64,000 nucleotides of DNA from Dysgonomonas sp. HGC4 (GTDB lineage: Bacteria; Bacteroidota; Bacteroidia; Bacteroidales; Dysgonomonadaceae), in the NCBI RefSeq assembly GCF_001261715.1, contig NZ_CVRU01000148.1:52675-116674 (forward strand), read 5' to 3'. Positions within the stretch are counted from its first letter, which is position 1, and each line of letters opens with the position of its first letter. Shown piece after piece: positions 25,889 to 36,301 of the stretch. The notes under the pieces were generated by a model. That model saw nothing but the letters and a program-made list of their open reading frames with translations. It was not told where the DNA came from and ran no database searches. The position numbers and the translations under genes are program-made.

Positions 25889-27955
25889 TTAAGGTTTCAA
25901 TGGAGTTTCTGCACCTAAGGTTACATACACTGAATCGGAAAACTGATAGCCTCGAAATGTACCTGTTAATTTGATAAGTGTACGCTTTCTCAGGGGAATA
26001 TCTTTTGATGTTACCAACCTACTGCGACTCTCTCCTCCTATCGACCACGAGTAACGGTCATAATCCATGCCGGCATCCAATAACAGTTCGTCAGCATCAG
26101 TTACAATCTCCTTTTCGGGAAACATCTTACCTAAATCAGCACCCATATAAAATCCGGGTTGGGTAGGCTGATTATAGGCTACGTTTTGAGTAGCCATGCT
26201 TATCCTGTAAATTGGATCTTCCAAGAATGTATGGAAACGATATTCGGTAGGGTATGTAGATACATACAGTCTGAGGTTGTTATTATCTTCGGTTCTCAAT
26301 AAAACTTCTTCACGCCAGTCGCCCACAATATCGCCTTGTATGGCAGGTGTTGCTTTTGTTCCATTGTTCGAAACGCATCCTTCGGCAGTAAGCAGGGTTT
26401 GAAATCCACCCTCCTTATAATCGTATTTTGTGATCTTATTTTTATCGAGCAACTCACGGAGCAAATCTCCATCCCACCAACAAGCCATATTTACCGATAT
26501 GTTTTGCATGGCGGTATCAATACATTCGCCTTTTATGTTACGGATGCCTTTGGACTCCCACGACCACATTTCGACTCCGGGATAATTAGGATCGATATCG
26601 GCTGCCATACACCGACCGACATCGGTAGTTGAAGGTATCTGAAATAGAATCTCACCTGTTCGTGCATCACGGTAAGTAGAACCATCCCGTTTATTTTCGT
26701 GGCAATCCCACACTTGCAATCCCCCCCTCTTCGGATCGAAAACGGTCAGATGTATAGCATCGCCATGTCCTAATTTGGTATTGTATAAACCCGTTCCATC
26801 GTGATCTATGGCACACGATCCGTATATAATTTCGTCACAACCATCGCCATCTACATCTCCGACTCTGAGGTTATGATTTCCCTGCCCTGCATACGATTCA
26901 TTACCGGGAGTATTCGAATCGAAAACCCAGCGTTTCGTAAGTTCTCCATTGCGCCAATCGTAGGCGACCAAAACGGTTCGGGTATAATATCCCCGGCACA
27001 TGACTACACTTGGATGTTCTCCATCCAGATAAGCAATAGCTGCTAAGTAGCGATCCATGCGGTTTCCTTTATCATCGCCCCAACCCATCAAATCGCCTCT
27101 CGGAGGATCGTAAGGGAGGGTTTCCATCGCTTTGCCTGTCTCTCCATTGAAGATGGTCAGGTATTCATTTCCCGACAGAATAAAGCCATCCGAATTTCTA
27201 AAATCAAGTTTTGCATCGCCTATTATATTGCCCAATCCGTCAACCGAACCATCAGCGGTTTTCATAACTATTTCGGCTTTGTTATCTCCATCCAGATCAT
27301 ATACCATAAACTGAGTGTAGTGTGCTCCTGCACGGATATTCTTTCCAAGATCTATTCGCCAGAGTTTAGTTCCATTCAGTTTATAGCAATCAATAAATAC
27401 ATTGCCTGTATAACCCTTGTGCGAATTATCGTGTGCATTGGATGGATCCCATTTCAAGATAATTTCATATTCGCCGTCACCATCCACATCACCAATACTG
27501 GCATCGTTGGGCGAATAGGTGTATACCTGCCCATCGGGAGTAACTCCGTCTTTGGGTTTATCAAGAGGGATATTTATATAACCGATGGGAGCATTTGCAG
27601 GAAGGGTATATTTTTGTTCTTCTTTTTCTACACCTTTTATTAACGATCTTATTACATAAGTTTGCTCACGGTCGGAAGCTGTTTTGTCTTCAAAAAAAGT
27701 TCCTTTTATGATCGGTCTATCGTTTATTTTAACTCCATTCCGATATACGTTAAATGATATATCGATAGGGTCGGACGAGAAGTAACGCCAGCTCAGAAAG
27801 TTGGTATGGCTATCTTTTTTCACAACCACCAGCCCCCGATTGAGCTTTTCTCGTTTGAGCTTTGTATAATCATAATTGGGTTGTGCCGAAACACCAATTG
27901 CAAAAACGAAAAAGAATAAGAACACAGTAATCTGTTTGAATTTGTAATTTTTCAT
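25889..27955 (-). CDS. PL11 rhamnogalacturonan lyase
   Basis: A 688-aa exported lyase with signal peptide MKNYKFKQITVFLFFFVFAI. The N-terminal beta domain (REKLNRGLVVVKKDS, FLSWRYFSSDP, FNVYRNG) leads into an eight-bladed propeller with repeated Asp-rich calcium loops: DVDGDGEYEI, DLDGDNKAEIV, DVDGDGCDEII, and DIVGDWREEVLLR near the C-terminus. This is the PL11 pattern, as in YesW/YesX. It cleaves the Rha-alpha-1,4-GalA bond of the RG-I backbone by beta-elimination and leaves the unsaturated ends that GH105 removes. It is 4 nt downstream of the GH115 gene. Whether it is endo- or exo-acting cannot be read from the sequence. Confidence 0.95.
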   Translation of the reverse strand: MKNYKFKQITVFLFFFVFAIGVSAQPNYDYTKLKREKLNRGLVVVKKDSHTNFLSWRYFSSDPIDISFNVYRNGVKINDRPIIKGTFFEDKTASDREQTYVIRSLIKGVEKEEQKYTLPANAPIGYINIPLDKPKDGVTPDGQVYTYSPNDASIGDVDGDGEYEIILKWDPSNAHDNSHKGYTGNVFIDCYKLNGTKLWRIDLGKNIRAGAHYTQFMVYDLDGDNKAEIVMKTADGSVDGLGNIIGDAKLDFRNSDGFILSGNEYLTIFNGETGKAMETLPYDPPRGDLMGWGDDKGNRMDRYLAAIAYLDGEHPSVVMCRGYYTRTVLVAYDWRNGELTKRWVFDSNTPGNESYAGQGNHNLRVGDVDGDGCDEIIYGSCAIDHDGTGLYNTKLGHGDAIHLTVFDPKRGGLQVWDCHENKRDGSTYRDARTGEILFQIPSTTDVGRCMAADIDPNYPGVEMWSWESKGIRNIKGECIDTAMQNISVNMACWWDGDLLRELLDKNKITKYDYKEGGFQTLLTAEGCVSNNGTKATPAIQGDIVGDWREEVLLRTEDNNNLRLYVSTYPTEYRFHTFLEDPIYRISMATQNVAYNQPTQPGFYMGADLGKMFPEKEIVTDADELLLDAGMDYDRYSWSIGGESRSRLVTSKDIPLRKRTLIKLTGTFRGYQFSDSVYVTLGAETPLKP

Positions 27956-27959
27956 ATTC

Positions 27960-30776
27960 TCAAATATTATTACTTAATGGTATTGTATAGAATTTTCGGT
28001 CGGCTTCAAAATCGAGCATTATCTGATCCAGGATAACCCCATCGTCTAATGCATAAATAGTAATTGTATGCTCGCCTGCCTTATTCAGCTTATGATAGGT
28101 TACATTTACGGATTGATTTCTCAGCACATTTTTTTTCCAATCTTCGCTTCTGAATTCAGTTTTAAAAGATACTACCTGAGGCTTTCCATTATCTACTGAT
28201 ATCGCATAGCGTATATCGTTTCCATTTACGGGGTGATTGGGCAAAAGGCAGGTTCTGATAATAGCATCACCGCTTGAGGTTGTCAATATTCTATAAGTCA
28301 AAGCATTTCTTTTTCCTTTGCTCAAACTTACTGCTTGGGTAGAGTTTCCCAATCCTTCGATTAATTCCGATAGTCCTTGTGTTTCCTTTTCATAGTTAGA
28401 GGCATTGAGTATTACCATCTTATTATATTCTGTTGCCATATCTGTATTAAGGTTATTAGTTTCCAGTTTAAATGTATAGTCTTGTCCATTTATGTATAAA
28501 ACGCATTCTCCGATTGCTTTCTCCAATTTTACTTTTGACCAATCTACACTAAAGACAATTCTTTTTTCAGTAAAGAGGTTCAGATACTCTTCATCAATAT
28601 TCAGCCATTCTGGCTTTTGATTGATACTCCAAACAATAGGTTGAATCCCTTGTTGAAAAACGGAAACAAATGTTTTGCTCCCTGATGGATTGACAAAGGG
28701 AACAAGCTCAATTGTATATTGATTATCGATTGGTTTATCCGTATTTTCAACCCATATTAAAGGTTGTTTCCTATTTTTAAACTCTATTCTATCAGGCAAT
28801 TCCGCTTGCTGATAAACATTCAGATCACGTGGTTTCATATCCATGATACCATTCCATTTCCCATTCATCAAATCGTGGTTGTACGTATAGGTCAACCCTG
28901 CAATCGCATTGTAAGCATTTACACTTTTCTCTGCATATTCATTGGCTACGGGTAAGTTATAAAAGGCATATAATCTGGCTTTCTGAGCATATAATAATTT
29001 CTTATTCATCTCCGTCGAAACACAAATGGGATATTGTACCAATTGAAAATAAGCTGCCTTTTTGTTTTGGGGGATTCTCTTTTCTAAACGCAGGGCTTCT
29101 TCTGATATAGTGGAGTAATCCAATAAGCGATTGTAAATCTCATCTCCAAAAGCATAGGGATTAAATTCGGTATCAATAACAGGTGTTCGCCCATTTTTCA
29201 CCTCAGCAGAATATTCTTCTACCCTGCTCCATCCCATAAATTCGGGTTTACGGACATTTGCCAAACGGTAATACTCATTCAATAGGGGCGTGATTTCTCT
29301 TGCTAAATCTTCGCCAAATTCTCGGGCAAGCCAATCTTGTTGATTAGCATAAATATTCTGAGGATTTATCTTATCTATATTCCAAGCCATATCCAAAAAG
29401 AATTCGGTAGTATATTCAGCAGGTTTTAGGTCTCCCACGTTCAATATCCATAATTTGCGAGCTCCTGTGTCCCATGCTTTTTTCATTTGCCAGTAGATGC
29501 GAGCAGGCTGGGTCGTTGATAACCAGAGATAATCGTGAGGTCGTCCCCAATAGGAGATATGATAATAGATTCCGCTACCTCCGCTCCGCTTTTGCTCGGC
29601 TTCGTTGCTTAGTCGTGTTATATATCCATAGTTATCATCGCACCAAGTAAGGGTTATATCTTCGGGAACTTTCAATCCGTTTTCGTAGATACTCAATACT
29701 TCTTTGTAGGGTACAAATGACTGAGGTATTTTAGTTATATCTTTATTTACATATTTTGTCAGTAGCTCTCGCTGATCCTTTATCACTTGCGAGAGGACAG
29801 ATGTTTGCTCGTCCAAGGTTTTTACACCTTCCATCTTTCCATCGTGTACGCCTCGCATACCTATTGTATAGAAATTTTCGTATGTTCCTGCTTCTTCGAG
29901 TCGTTCAGACCAATAGTTACAAACTGTAGTTTTATTAGTTAGATAATTATAATCTCCATATTTCTTAGCATCCCATTCGCCTGCACTATTTCTCATCAAC
30001 GGTTCGCAATGCGATGTTCCTATTACAATACCATATTTGTCTGCCATTTCTTTATTACCCTCAACAAAATAGAAAGGAGCTGTAGATTCGTGCATGGCTG
30101 GCCATAGCGTATTAGCTCGGAGCCTCAATAAGAGTTCGAAGATCTTTCCATAGGTTTTACTGCCTATCTGCCCTTTTACCGAAGATTGTTCAAAATTCTG
30201 ACTGCTCCAAGGCATCAAACCCCAATCCTCATCGTTTAAGAATATTCCACGATACTGAACGGATGGTTGCTGGCAAAGAAAATACTCATCGGGAATGTTA
30301 ATCGCTTCTTTCTTATCGGGTATAGCATCTGCCCACCATTTCCAAGGAGAAACACCAATCAATCGAGACAATTGGAGCACTCCGTATGCTGTACCTCTGC
30401 TATCACTGCCTAAAACTATTAGCTGTTTCTTATCTCCGTTTTTTATAATCTGTATCTGAAAGGCTTCCCATTGATTCTTTATTTTATCAGCAGACAATTG
30501 TTTTGTACCAATCAGATTATCTATATACTCATTCTTTCCTATTGTGCCGATTACGATAGTATTGTCTACAATATCGTTCGACCAAGCAGGACTCACACCC
30601 GACACATCTTCCATATCGGAACAGAACATTCCGATGGCTGTATAAACTACTTTGTCTTCGTTTGCGGATACATATATATTTGTTGCTTTCTTATTATTCA
30701 ACAAAGGAAAAACTGCTGACATAGAAAATGTCGTGCAGAAAACTAATAAGAAGATAGTTAGATATAGGTTTTTCAT
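27960..30776 (-). CDS. GH115-family glycoside hydrolase
   Basis: 938 aa from the ATG at 30776, which opens a signal peptide (MKNLYLTIFLLVFCTTFSMS). The layout is GH115: an N-terminal alpha/beta domain (VVIGTIGKNEYIDNLIG), a TIM-barrel core with QYRGIFLNDEDWGLMPW, RLRANTLWPAMHE, GTSHCEPLMRN, MRGVHDGKM and YGYITRLSNEAEQKRSGGSGIYYHISYWGRPHDYLW, and a C-terminal beta-rich domain ending in YALDDGVILDQIMLDF. The characterised activity of the family is alpha-1,2-(4-O-methyl)glucuronidase on xylan. Here, inside an RG-I locus, the target is uncertain; glucuronic acid decorations of pectic or arabinogalactan side chains are possible (inference). Confidence 0.9.
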   Translation of the reverse strand: MKNLYLTIFLLVFCTTFSMSAVFPLLNNKKATNIYVSANEDKVVYTAIGMFCSDMEDVSGVSPAWSNDIVDNTIVIGTIGKNEYIDNLIGTKQLSADKIKNQWEAFQIQIIKNGDKKQLIVLGSDSRGTAYGVLQLSRLIGVSPWKWWADAIPDKKEAINIPDEYFLCQQPSVQYRGIFLNDEDWGLMPWSSQNFEQSSVKGQIGSKTYGKIFELLLRLRANTLWPAMHESTAPFYFVEGNKEMADKYGIVIGTSHCEPLMRNSAGEWDAKKYGDYNYLTNKTTVCNYWSERLEEAGTYENFYTIGMRGVHDGKMEGVKTLDEQTSVLSQVIKDQRELLTKYVNKDITKIPQSFVPYKEVLSIYENGLKVPEDITLTWCDDNYGYITRLSNEAEQKRSGGSGIYYHISYWGRPHDYLWLSTTQPARIYWQMKKAWDTGARKLWILNVGDLKPAEYTTEFFLDMAWNIDKINPQNIYANQQDWLAREFGEDLAREITPLLNEYYRLANVRKPEFMGWSRVEEYSAEVKNGRTPVIDTEFNPYAFGDEIYNRLLDYSTISEEALRLEKRIPQNKKAAYFQLVQYPICVSTEMNKKLLYAQKARLYAFYNLPVANEYAEKSVNAYNAIAGLTYTYNHDLMNGKWNGIMDMKPRDLNVYQQAELPDRIEFKNRKQPLIWVENTDKPIDNQYTIELVPFVNPSGSKTFVSVFQQGIQPIVWSINQKPEWLNIDEEYLNLFTEKRIVFSVDWSKVKLEKAIGECVLYINGQDYTFKLETNNLNTDMATEYNKMVILNASNYEKETQGLSELIEGLGNSTQAVSLSKGKRNALTYRILTTSSGDAIIRTCLLPNHPVNGNDIRYAISVDNGKPQVVSFKTEFRSEDWKKNVLRNQSVNVTYHKLNKAGEHTITIYALDDGVILDQIMLDFEADRKFYTIPLSNNI

Positions 30777-30851
30777 AATAAACACGTTTGTGATACAGTT
30801 CATTACCAAATAGCGGGTTATTACTCTATTTTATAAATGAATACAAAACTA

Positions 30852-30874
30852 AGCCCTCAATTAAAGTAAGGGCT
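30852..30874 (-). terminator. Attenuator-like hairpin between susD and GH115
   Basis: Stem AGCCCT / AGGGCT around 11 nt; on the minus strand it is followed by a short T-rich stretch (TAGTTTTG). It could lower expression of the enzyme genes relative to susCD. Confidence 0.5.
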
Positions 30875-30906
30875 CAGTCTTGATTCTATTTAATAAATAC
30901 CTAGAA

Positions 30907-32874
30907 TTAATATCCGGGGTTTTGCATTGCTTGTTTTTCTTCGCCCGACAAAGGTCTGCCATTTTTATGAATAGCATCCAAGAACGTTTGAGGAACAGGA
31001 CGAAGGTAATGTACTCCTTCTTTAGGAAGAGCCTCGTCATTGAAAACCTTAGCTCTGTTTACAAGAGTTTTGGTTCTGGCTAAATCTTCCCAACGGATCA
31101 ATTCACCCATCAATTCGCGAGATCTCTCATTCAATATAAAATGTAGGAATTTTTCGGACTCAGAAGAGGCTCCTACTACATCATAAAATTCTTTGGTTGA
31201 ATTTAAGATATCATTTACACTATTGAGATGCAATGAGGATGAAGCGGTAGTGGTTGCCGCAATGTTATTCGACTCATAATATGAATTCTTTTCCGAATAC
31301 GAAGTGTATTGAGCAGTATTGGCCACAGCATTATTTTTGTAGGCAACTCCACCATCCGAATAAATAGCTCTGTCTTCTCCTTCTTTATAAGCTGCTCTGT
31401 CTCTCACCGCATTAATATAAGGCAATGCCGCAGCATATTGCCCTTTGCGTCCATAAGCTTCGGCGGCAATAAGGTAGGTTTCGGCAAGACGAGCCAGAAT
31501 ACCATCTCTGCAGCCAAACTGAGAAGCAACCGAAATACGCGATCCATCTAAAAACTTACTCATTGTAACATAGCGACTTGTTGAATAATTACCATGATCG
31601 CTATCCAGATTATAGGGCTCGCCATTGAAATAACGAACAAACAGATGGGGAGCACGGTAGTTGATATTATCCTCTGTATATCTGCTGTCTCCTGCATTAT
31701 TCACAATGTAAAGAATAGATTGTTCACCTCCTGCAAAGCGTGCCTTGCCCACTAATGCCTCACTTGGGGCATATTTGGCAGTCCAAACGGGAGCACTAGC
31801 CGGTTTATTACATGAATAGCTGGTTTTAAATGACTTCCAGAATCTAGAATCGTTTACTCTATCAAAAACATCCATAGAATAATCGGTAGTTCGCATCCGT
31901 TGAAATTCACGACCTCCGGGAATATCACGCTGCATACCTGCCAAATTTTGATAGATAGATGGGTAATATAAATGTACCTGATTTCCGTAACGACCTTGAG
32001 TAGCTGTATTGTTAGAAAACTCAGCAGCTAAGATAATTTCAGGCAGTTTTTCGTTCGCTCCATTTACAGTCGTATAGTTCCACAATTCTCTAAAATCTTT
32101 TGCAAGAGAGTGCTTTCCGCTGTTTATTACAATATCTGCATATTTAATAGCATTATCTAAATCCTCTGCTTTTGTAGCAGAATTCCAGTCACTATACAAT
32201 TCGCTCGCACGAGTAAGATATACTTTTGCCAAAAAGTGAGCGGCAGCCCATTTTGTTATACGTCCTTGTTCAGCAGGTGTAGACGGCAATAAATTATATG
32301 CTTCTGTAAGATCTTTAATAACCTGATCGAACACTTCCTGAGTTGTATTTCTACCAAATTCAAACTCTACCGTAACCGAAGGTTCGAGCTTGATAGGCAC
32401 TCCTCCAAATTGTCTTACTAATTTGAAATAATTGAAGCCTCTCATAAAATGCCCTTCACCCAAACGTGTATCTCTATTTGGCAAATCACCGTAATAGAGA
32501 GGAACATTCTGAATAAGAATATTAGCACTTGCAATGTTGCTGTACATATTATCCCAAACATTGGAAACAAAGGCATTCTGAGAATTCAAGCTTGCGTCAT
32601 ACGAGTTCCACATCTGCTCGCTACGGTCGCCACCAACGGCAAACTCATCTGTACCATAGTTTGTTGTAGCGTATGCCCAATTGTAATTGAAATGAAACCG
32701 CAGTCCTTGATACATACCAACCGAAAGCCCGTCTAATCCTTCGGGAGTTTTAAAAGACTCAAGACTTAACGATGTTGTCAACTCCTCATTCAAGAAATCA
32801 GAGCAAGAAGGCATCAGCAAAACCGTGGATGTTGAAATTACACAACAGTATATTATTTTCTTTATATTTTTCAT
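30907..32874 (-). CDS. SusD/RagB-family outer-membrane glycan-binding lipoprotein (PUL 1)
   Basis: 655 aa from the ATG at 32874; an upstream in-frame codon is GTG. The signal sequence ends in the lipobox LMPSC, and the lipid-anchored mature protein begins SDFLNEELTTSLSLESFKTPEGLDGL. Typical SusD features follow: TPR-like helices (AEGHFMRGFNYFKLVRQFGGVP as GEGHFMRG here, AAHFLAKVYLTRASEL) and the C-terminal LNERSRELMGELIRWEDLARTK signature. It caps the SusC transporter at the cell surface and binds the pectic oligosaccharide. At 655 aa it is longer than most family members, mainly in the middle region. It is immediately downstream of susC. Confidence 0.93.
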   Translation of the reverse strand: MKNIKKIIYCCVISTSTVLLMPSCSDFLNEELTTSLSLESFKTPEGLDGLSVGMYQGLRFHFNYNWAYATTNYGTDEFAVGGDRSEQMWNSYDASLNSQNAFVSNVWDNMYSNIASANILIQNVPLYYGDLPNRDTRLGEGHFMRGFNYFKLVRQFGGVPIKLEPSVTVEFEFGRNTTQEVFDQVIKDLTEAYNLLPSTPAEQGRITKWAAAHFLAKVYLTRASELYSDWNSATKAEDLDNAIKYADIVINSGKHSLAKDFRELWNYTTVNGANEKLPEIILAAEFSNNTATQGRYGNQVHLYYPSIYQNLAGMQRDIPGGREFQRMRTTDYSMDVFDRVNDSRFWKSFKTSYSCNKPASAPVWTAKYAPSEALVGKARFAGGEQSILYIVNNAGDSRYTEDNINYRAPHLFVRYFNGEPYNLDSDHGNYSTSRYVTMSKFLDGSRISVASQFGCRDGILARLAETYLIAAEAYGRKGQYAAALPYINAVRDRAAYKEGEDRAIYSDGGVAYKNNAVANTAQYTSYSEKNSYYESNNIAATTTASSSLHLNSVNDILNSTKEFYDVVGASSESEKFLHFILNERSRELMGELIRWEDLARTKTLVNRAKVFNDEALPKEGVHYLRPVPQTFLDAIHKNGRPLSGEEKQAMQNPGY

Positions 32875-32887
32875 ATTTTTTCTATTT

Positions 32888-32915
32888 AAGCTCACAGAGC
32901 TATTTATTGCTTTGA
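32888..32915 (-). repeat. Dispersed palindromic repeat, copy 6
   Basis: Core AGCTC-ACA-GAGCT (32889-32901) followed by ATTTATTGCTTTGA. Compared with the other copies both arms carry compensating changes that keep the palindrome. It is 14 nt ahead of the susD start codon. Confidence 0.65.
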
Positions 32916-33001
32916 TAAGTACAATAACTAAAGCTGGTTATCTTTGAGAAATGTATCATTAAATACTTTCTCTTACTTAAAAGACCACAATCCTATGATA
33001 T

Positions 33002-36000
33002 TTAGAAACCAATATTTATACCTACGATAAAACCTCTATTGAATGTAGAGCCTCCCAAATCGGGATCGATCCAATCAATTTTAGAATACAATAGTCCGGG
33101 GTTTCTAAATTGAGTAAACAGTTTAAGATTAGTTACGCCCAAATTCCCTAAAGATTTTTGAGGAAAGACATATCCTAGAGAAATGTTACGCAGTTTGATA
33201 AATGACCCATCCTGATAATTCATAGAGCTCTTAAAGTCATCGCCCGATGCTCGGTCATAATTGGGAGCAGGATAAGCATTGGTAGGATTGGTAGGGGTCC
33301 AATAATCAACAACACGTTGTGCGAAGCGTCCTTGTAAAGCTTCAGCACCTGTTTCCATCAAGAAATTCCATCGAGAGAAGATGAATACCGACAATTCCCA
33401 GTTTTTATATGTAAATGTATTTACCAAACCTGCTGTCCAACTCGGATTTTTCTGACCTACAATTTTACGGTCATTATTAGCGTCAATCTTGTAATCTTCG
33501 TTCTGGTCTACAATCTTAATATCACCCGGTTTAAAAGCATGCCCGTTTGCATTGAATTTTGCCATCTCAGCTAAATCCTCAGAAGTATTTTGCCAGATTC
33601 TATCTTTTTGATAGTCATAGAAAACACCCAGACGTTGACCTATAAACCAGTTATTAGCAAGAATGTCTTCTTTACCATTTGCCAATTCGAGTATCTTATC
33701 TTTACTTGCCGAGAAGTTAAGGTTGGTTGACCATGTAAAATCTCTAGTCTCTATATTTACAGTATTCAATGTCAAGTCGATACCTTTATTAGAAGTTTTT
33801 CCAATATTAGTCCAAACGCGTGTATATCCCGTTACCGAAGGAATATCTCGTTGCATCAGAAGATCGCTTGTTGTTGATGTATAAAGATCCAGATTACCGC
33901 TAAGTCTGTTATTGAAGAAACTAAAATCGAGTCCTAGATTCCACTGAGTCGTACGCTCCCATCCCAGATTTTTATCGGGCATCACTATTGGCTCTTTCAT
34001 TGAAGGATCAGACTGAACATACCCCGGAGCAACTAAAGCTCCCCATGTGTAATAAAGAGTTTCTACCCCTCCTTTTGTTTGGTATGGGTCGATGGCTGAG
34101 TTTCCTGTTGAACCTACACCTAAACGTACTTTCATTTGATTGATCCATGTCTGATTCTTAAGGAAGTCTTCCTGATCTATACGCCAGCCGACAGCTGCTG
34201 ATGGGAAGAAATCCCATTTATTGCCTTCTGCCAACTGAGATGCTCCATCCCAACGAGCCGACGCTGTCAACATATATTTGCTATTGAAGCTATAATTGGC
34301 ACGAGCCATATACGATAGCAACTGAGTTTCGACCAAGCCCGATCCAAAAGCATCGAGAGCACTAACTGAATTCAATTGATTCCAAAGTTGACTACTCCAA
34401 GGTAAGTTACTGGCTGTCATAGAAGAAGTTTCTTCATGAAATTTTGAAGAACTTTGCAGTAAAGTTACTCCCAGATTGTGTTCTTTATTGAATGTTTTAT
34501 CATAGTAGATTAAGTTATCTAACGTCCACGATAGGCGTTGAGTCTTATTCAACTGAGCATAATTGGTAGAACCCGGTTCACCTGCTCCTCTGTTCGAAGA
34601 TCTCTCATCCATGAAGCGTCCGTTTCTGAAGTTATAAAAGTCAGGACCAAAGTTTACACGATAGCGCAATCCTTCCATAAACTTAATCTCTGCATAAAAA
34701 CTACCCAGAGTACGCAAGGTTGTACGTTCGTTTATTACATACTGATCGTCACCTATGGGGTTTAAGATATTAACATCACCACCGGGCATATTGATTCGAT
34801 TGCCATTTTCATCAAAAGGCACAGCATAAGGTAACATCGCACGAGCTGCAAAATAAAGATTGCCCGGTCCTGTTGCATTAGATGTTGCATATCCGTAGTT
34901 CTGAACACTCCATGTACCGGTTATAGAAGCACCCATCGAAAACCATTTTGTAGGATTGATATCGGTACTTATTTTCACATTATATCGTTCAAAATCCTGA
35001 CCTTTTTGAGTTCCTTCCTGATTTAGATAACCAAAAGAAGTATGTGTTCTCATTTTATCTGTACCACCACTTGCACTCAGTGTATGTTCGTGAGTTAAGC
35101 CCGTTCTCAAAACTAAGTCTGTCCAATCGGTTGTAGGTACTAAGTTTCCGTTAAAGGTTCCACTAGCCCATCCTTTTTCGATATTAGCCCAAGCTATCGG
35201 ATCTTGACCGAAGATTGCTTTATCTGCTTCAAGAGTAGGAACTTCAGGATAGGTGTTTTTTGAAGCACGGCGAAATGCATCACGACGAAATTCTACATAT
35301 TGTGGAGAGTTCATCATCTCGGTACGATCAGACATATTCTCTATCGTTACTATTCCCGAATAGTCTAAAGACATCTTTCCACTTTTTCCTCTTTTAGTAG
35401 TAACCAGCACAACACCATTAGCTCCTTTCGAACCGAATACTGCTGTTGCCGAAGCATCTTTCAGAACATCAATAGATTCTATATCCAAAGGGTTAAGTGC
35501 CTCTATACCTCCCGACGAAAGAGGAATTCCATCCACAACATACAGTGGCGAGTTACTAGCATTCAATGAACGGCTACCACGAATAAGAACTTTCCCTATT
35601 TCTCCGGGGCGTTCATTCGATGTTATATCAACCCCTGCTGCTCTTCCCTGCATAGCTTGCAAAGCATTTGTTACAGGCAGTTTTCTTATTTCTTCGGAGC
35701 TCACGTTTACCATTGCACCGGTAACGTCGCTCTTTTTCATAATACCATATCCAACCACAACTACTTCGTCAAGCAATTGTGTATCTTCTTTCAACACTAT
35801 TTTAATCTGAGATTGTCCGGCTACGGGCACCGATTGCTTTACATAGCCTATATACCCGACTTCTAAAATATCCGAAGCTTTTGCTTCAATGGAAAATATT
35901 CCATCCAAGTCGGTTATTGTTCCAATAGAAGTGCCTTTCACTGTGACCGAAGCTCCAATAATGGGCTCGTTATTTTCATCATAAACAGATCCTTTAACCG

Positions 36001-36112
36001 TTCTTTGCTGTGCATACGAGTATGCTAGGGACAAAAGAAGAAAGATCATCGTCAAAAACATGTATCTTGTTCCTGGCACAAGACTTTGATTCGTTTTCAG
36101 TTTATTTCTCAT
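33002..36112 (-). CDS. SusC/RagA-family TonB-dependent outer-membrane transporter (PUL 1)
   Basis: A 1036-aa TonB-linked importer. After the signal peptide (ending near SYAQQ) comes a carboxypeptidase-D-regulatory-like domain (RTVKGSVYDENNEPIIGASVTV), the TonB-box region LLDEVVVVGYG, a plug (VTNALQAMQGRAAGVDI, SPLYVVDGIPLSSGGI) and a 22-strand barrel ending RGFIVGINIGF. There is no N-terminal STN domain, in contrast with the second SusC at 59302. It imports oligosaccharides with SusD using TonB energy. A good -33/-7 promoter with an overlapping palindrome lies upstream (36227-36272), making it the probable first gene of a long operon running to 14272. Confidence 0.95.
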   Translation of the reverse strand: MRNKLKTNQSLVPGTRYMFLTMIFLLLSLAYSYAQQRTVKGSVYDENNEPIIGASVTVKGTSIGTITDLDGIFSIEAKASDILEVGYIGYVKQSVPVAGQSQIKIVLKEDTQLLDEVVVVGYGIMKKSDVTGAMVNVSSEEIRKLPVTNALQAMQGRAAGVDITSNERPGEIGKVLIRGSRSLNASNSPLYVVDGIPLSSGGIEALNPLDIESIDVLKDASATAVFGSKGANGVVLVTTKRGKSGKMSLDYSGIVTIENMSDRTEMMNSPQYVEFRRDAFRRASKNTYPEVPTLEADKAIFGQDPIAWANIEKGWASGTFNGNLVPTTDWTDLVLRTGLTHEHTLSASGGTDKMRTHTSFGYLNQEGTQKGQDFERYNVKISTDINPTKWFSMGASITGTWSVQNYGYATSNATGPGNLYFAARAMLPYAVPFDENGNRINMPGGDVNILNPIGDDQYVINERTTLRTLGSFYAEIKFMEGLRYRVNFGPDFYNFRNGRFMDERSSNRGAGEPGSTNYAQLNKTQRLSWTLDNLIYYDKTFNKEHNLGVTLLQSSSKFHEETSSMTASNLPWSSQLWNQLNSVSALDAFGSGLVETQLLSYMARANYSFNSKYMLTASARWDGASQLAEGNKWDFFPSAAVGWRIDQEDFLKNQTWINQMKVRLGVGSTGNSAIDPYQTKGGVETLYYTWGALVAPGYVQSDPSMKEPIVMPDKNLGWERTTQWNLGLDFSFFNNRLSGNLDLYTSTTSDLLMQRDIPSVTGYTRVWTNIGKTSNKGIDLTLNTVNIETRDFTWSTNLNFSASKDKILELANGKEDILANNWFIGQRLGVFYDYQKDRIWQNTSEDLAEMAKFNANGHAFKPGDIKIVDQNEDYKIDANNDRKIVGQKNPSWTAGLVNTFTYKNWELSVFIFSRWNFLMETGAEALQGRFAQRVVDYWTPTNPTNAYPAPNYDRASGDDFKSSMNYQDGSFIKLRNISLGYVFPQKSLGNLGVTNLKLFTQFRNPGLLYSKIDWIDPDLGGSTFNRGFIVGINIGF

Positions 36113-36226
36113 GGATTTTTAATTTAAGTAATTCTTAGATCAGGTTTTTCATCCGATTTAGGGATCGGGAATTAAGATTTCTTTAAGTTTTCATGGCTCT
36201 TATGTTTACATTTATTAAATCTTCAG

Positions 36227-36257
36227 CGAAAGTAGGCTACAAGGGTATCTGTACAAA
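36227..36257 (-). promoter_or_regulatory. Promoter of the PUL 1 operon (ahead of susC)
   Basis: On the minus strand TTTG (36257-36254), 19 nt, then TACTTTCG (36234-36227), one mismatch to the -7 consensus. This leaves a 5' UTR of roughly 105 nt before susC. Confidence 0.6.
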
Positions 36258-36272
36258 TGTATTTTTGTACAG
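36249..36272. promoter_or_regulatory. 9-bp inverted repeat over the susC -33 box, candidate operator
   Basis: CTGTACAAA and TTTGTACAG arms around a 6-bp centre, 24 bp in all, covering the -33 box. A weaker relative is found at the same offset upstream of the GH2 gene at 39351-39369. Confidence 0.6.
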
Positions 36273-36301
36273 AAACATAGAAAATAAGACTTTAAGGTCA
36301 T

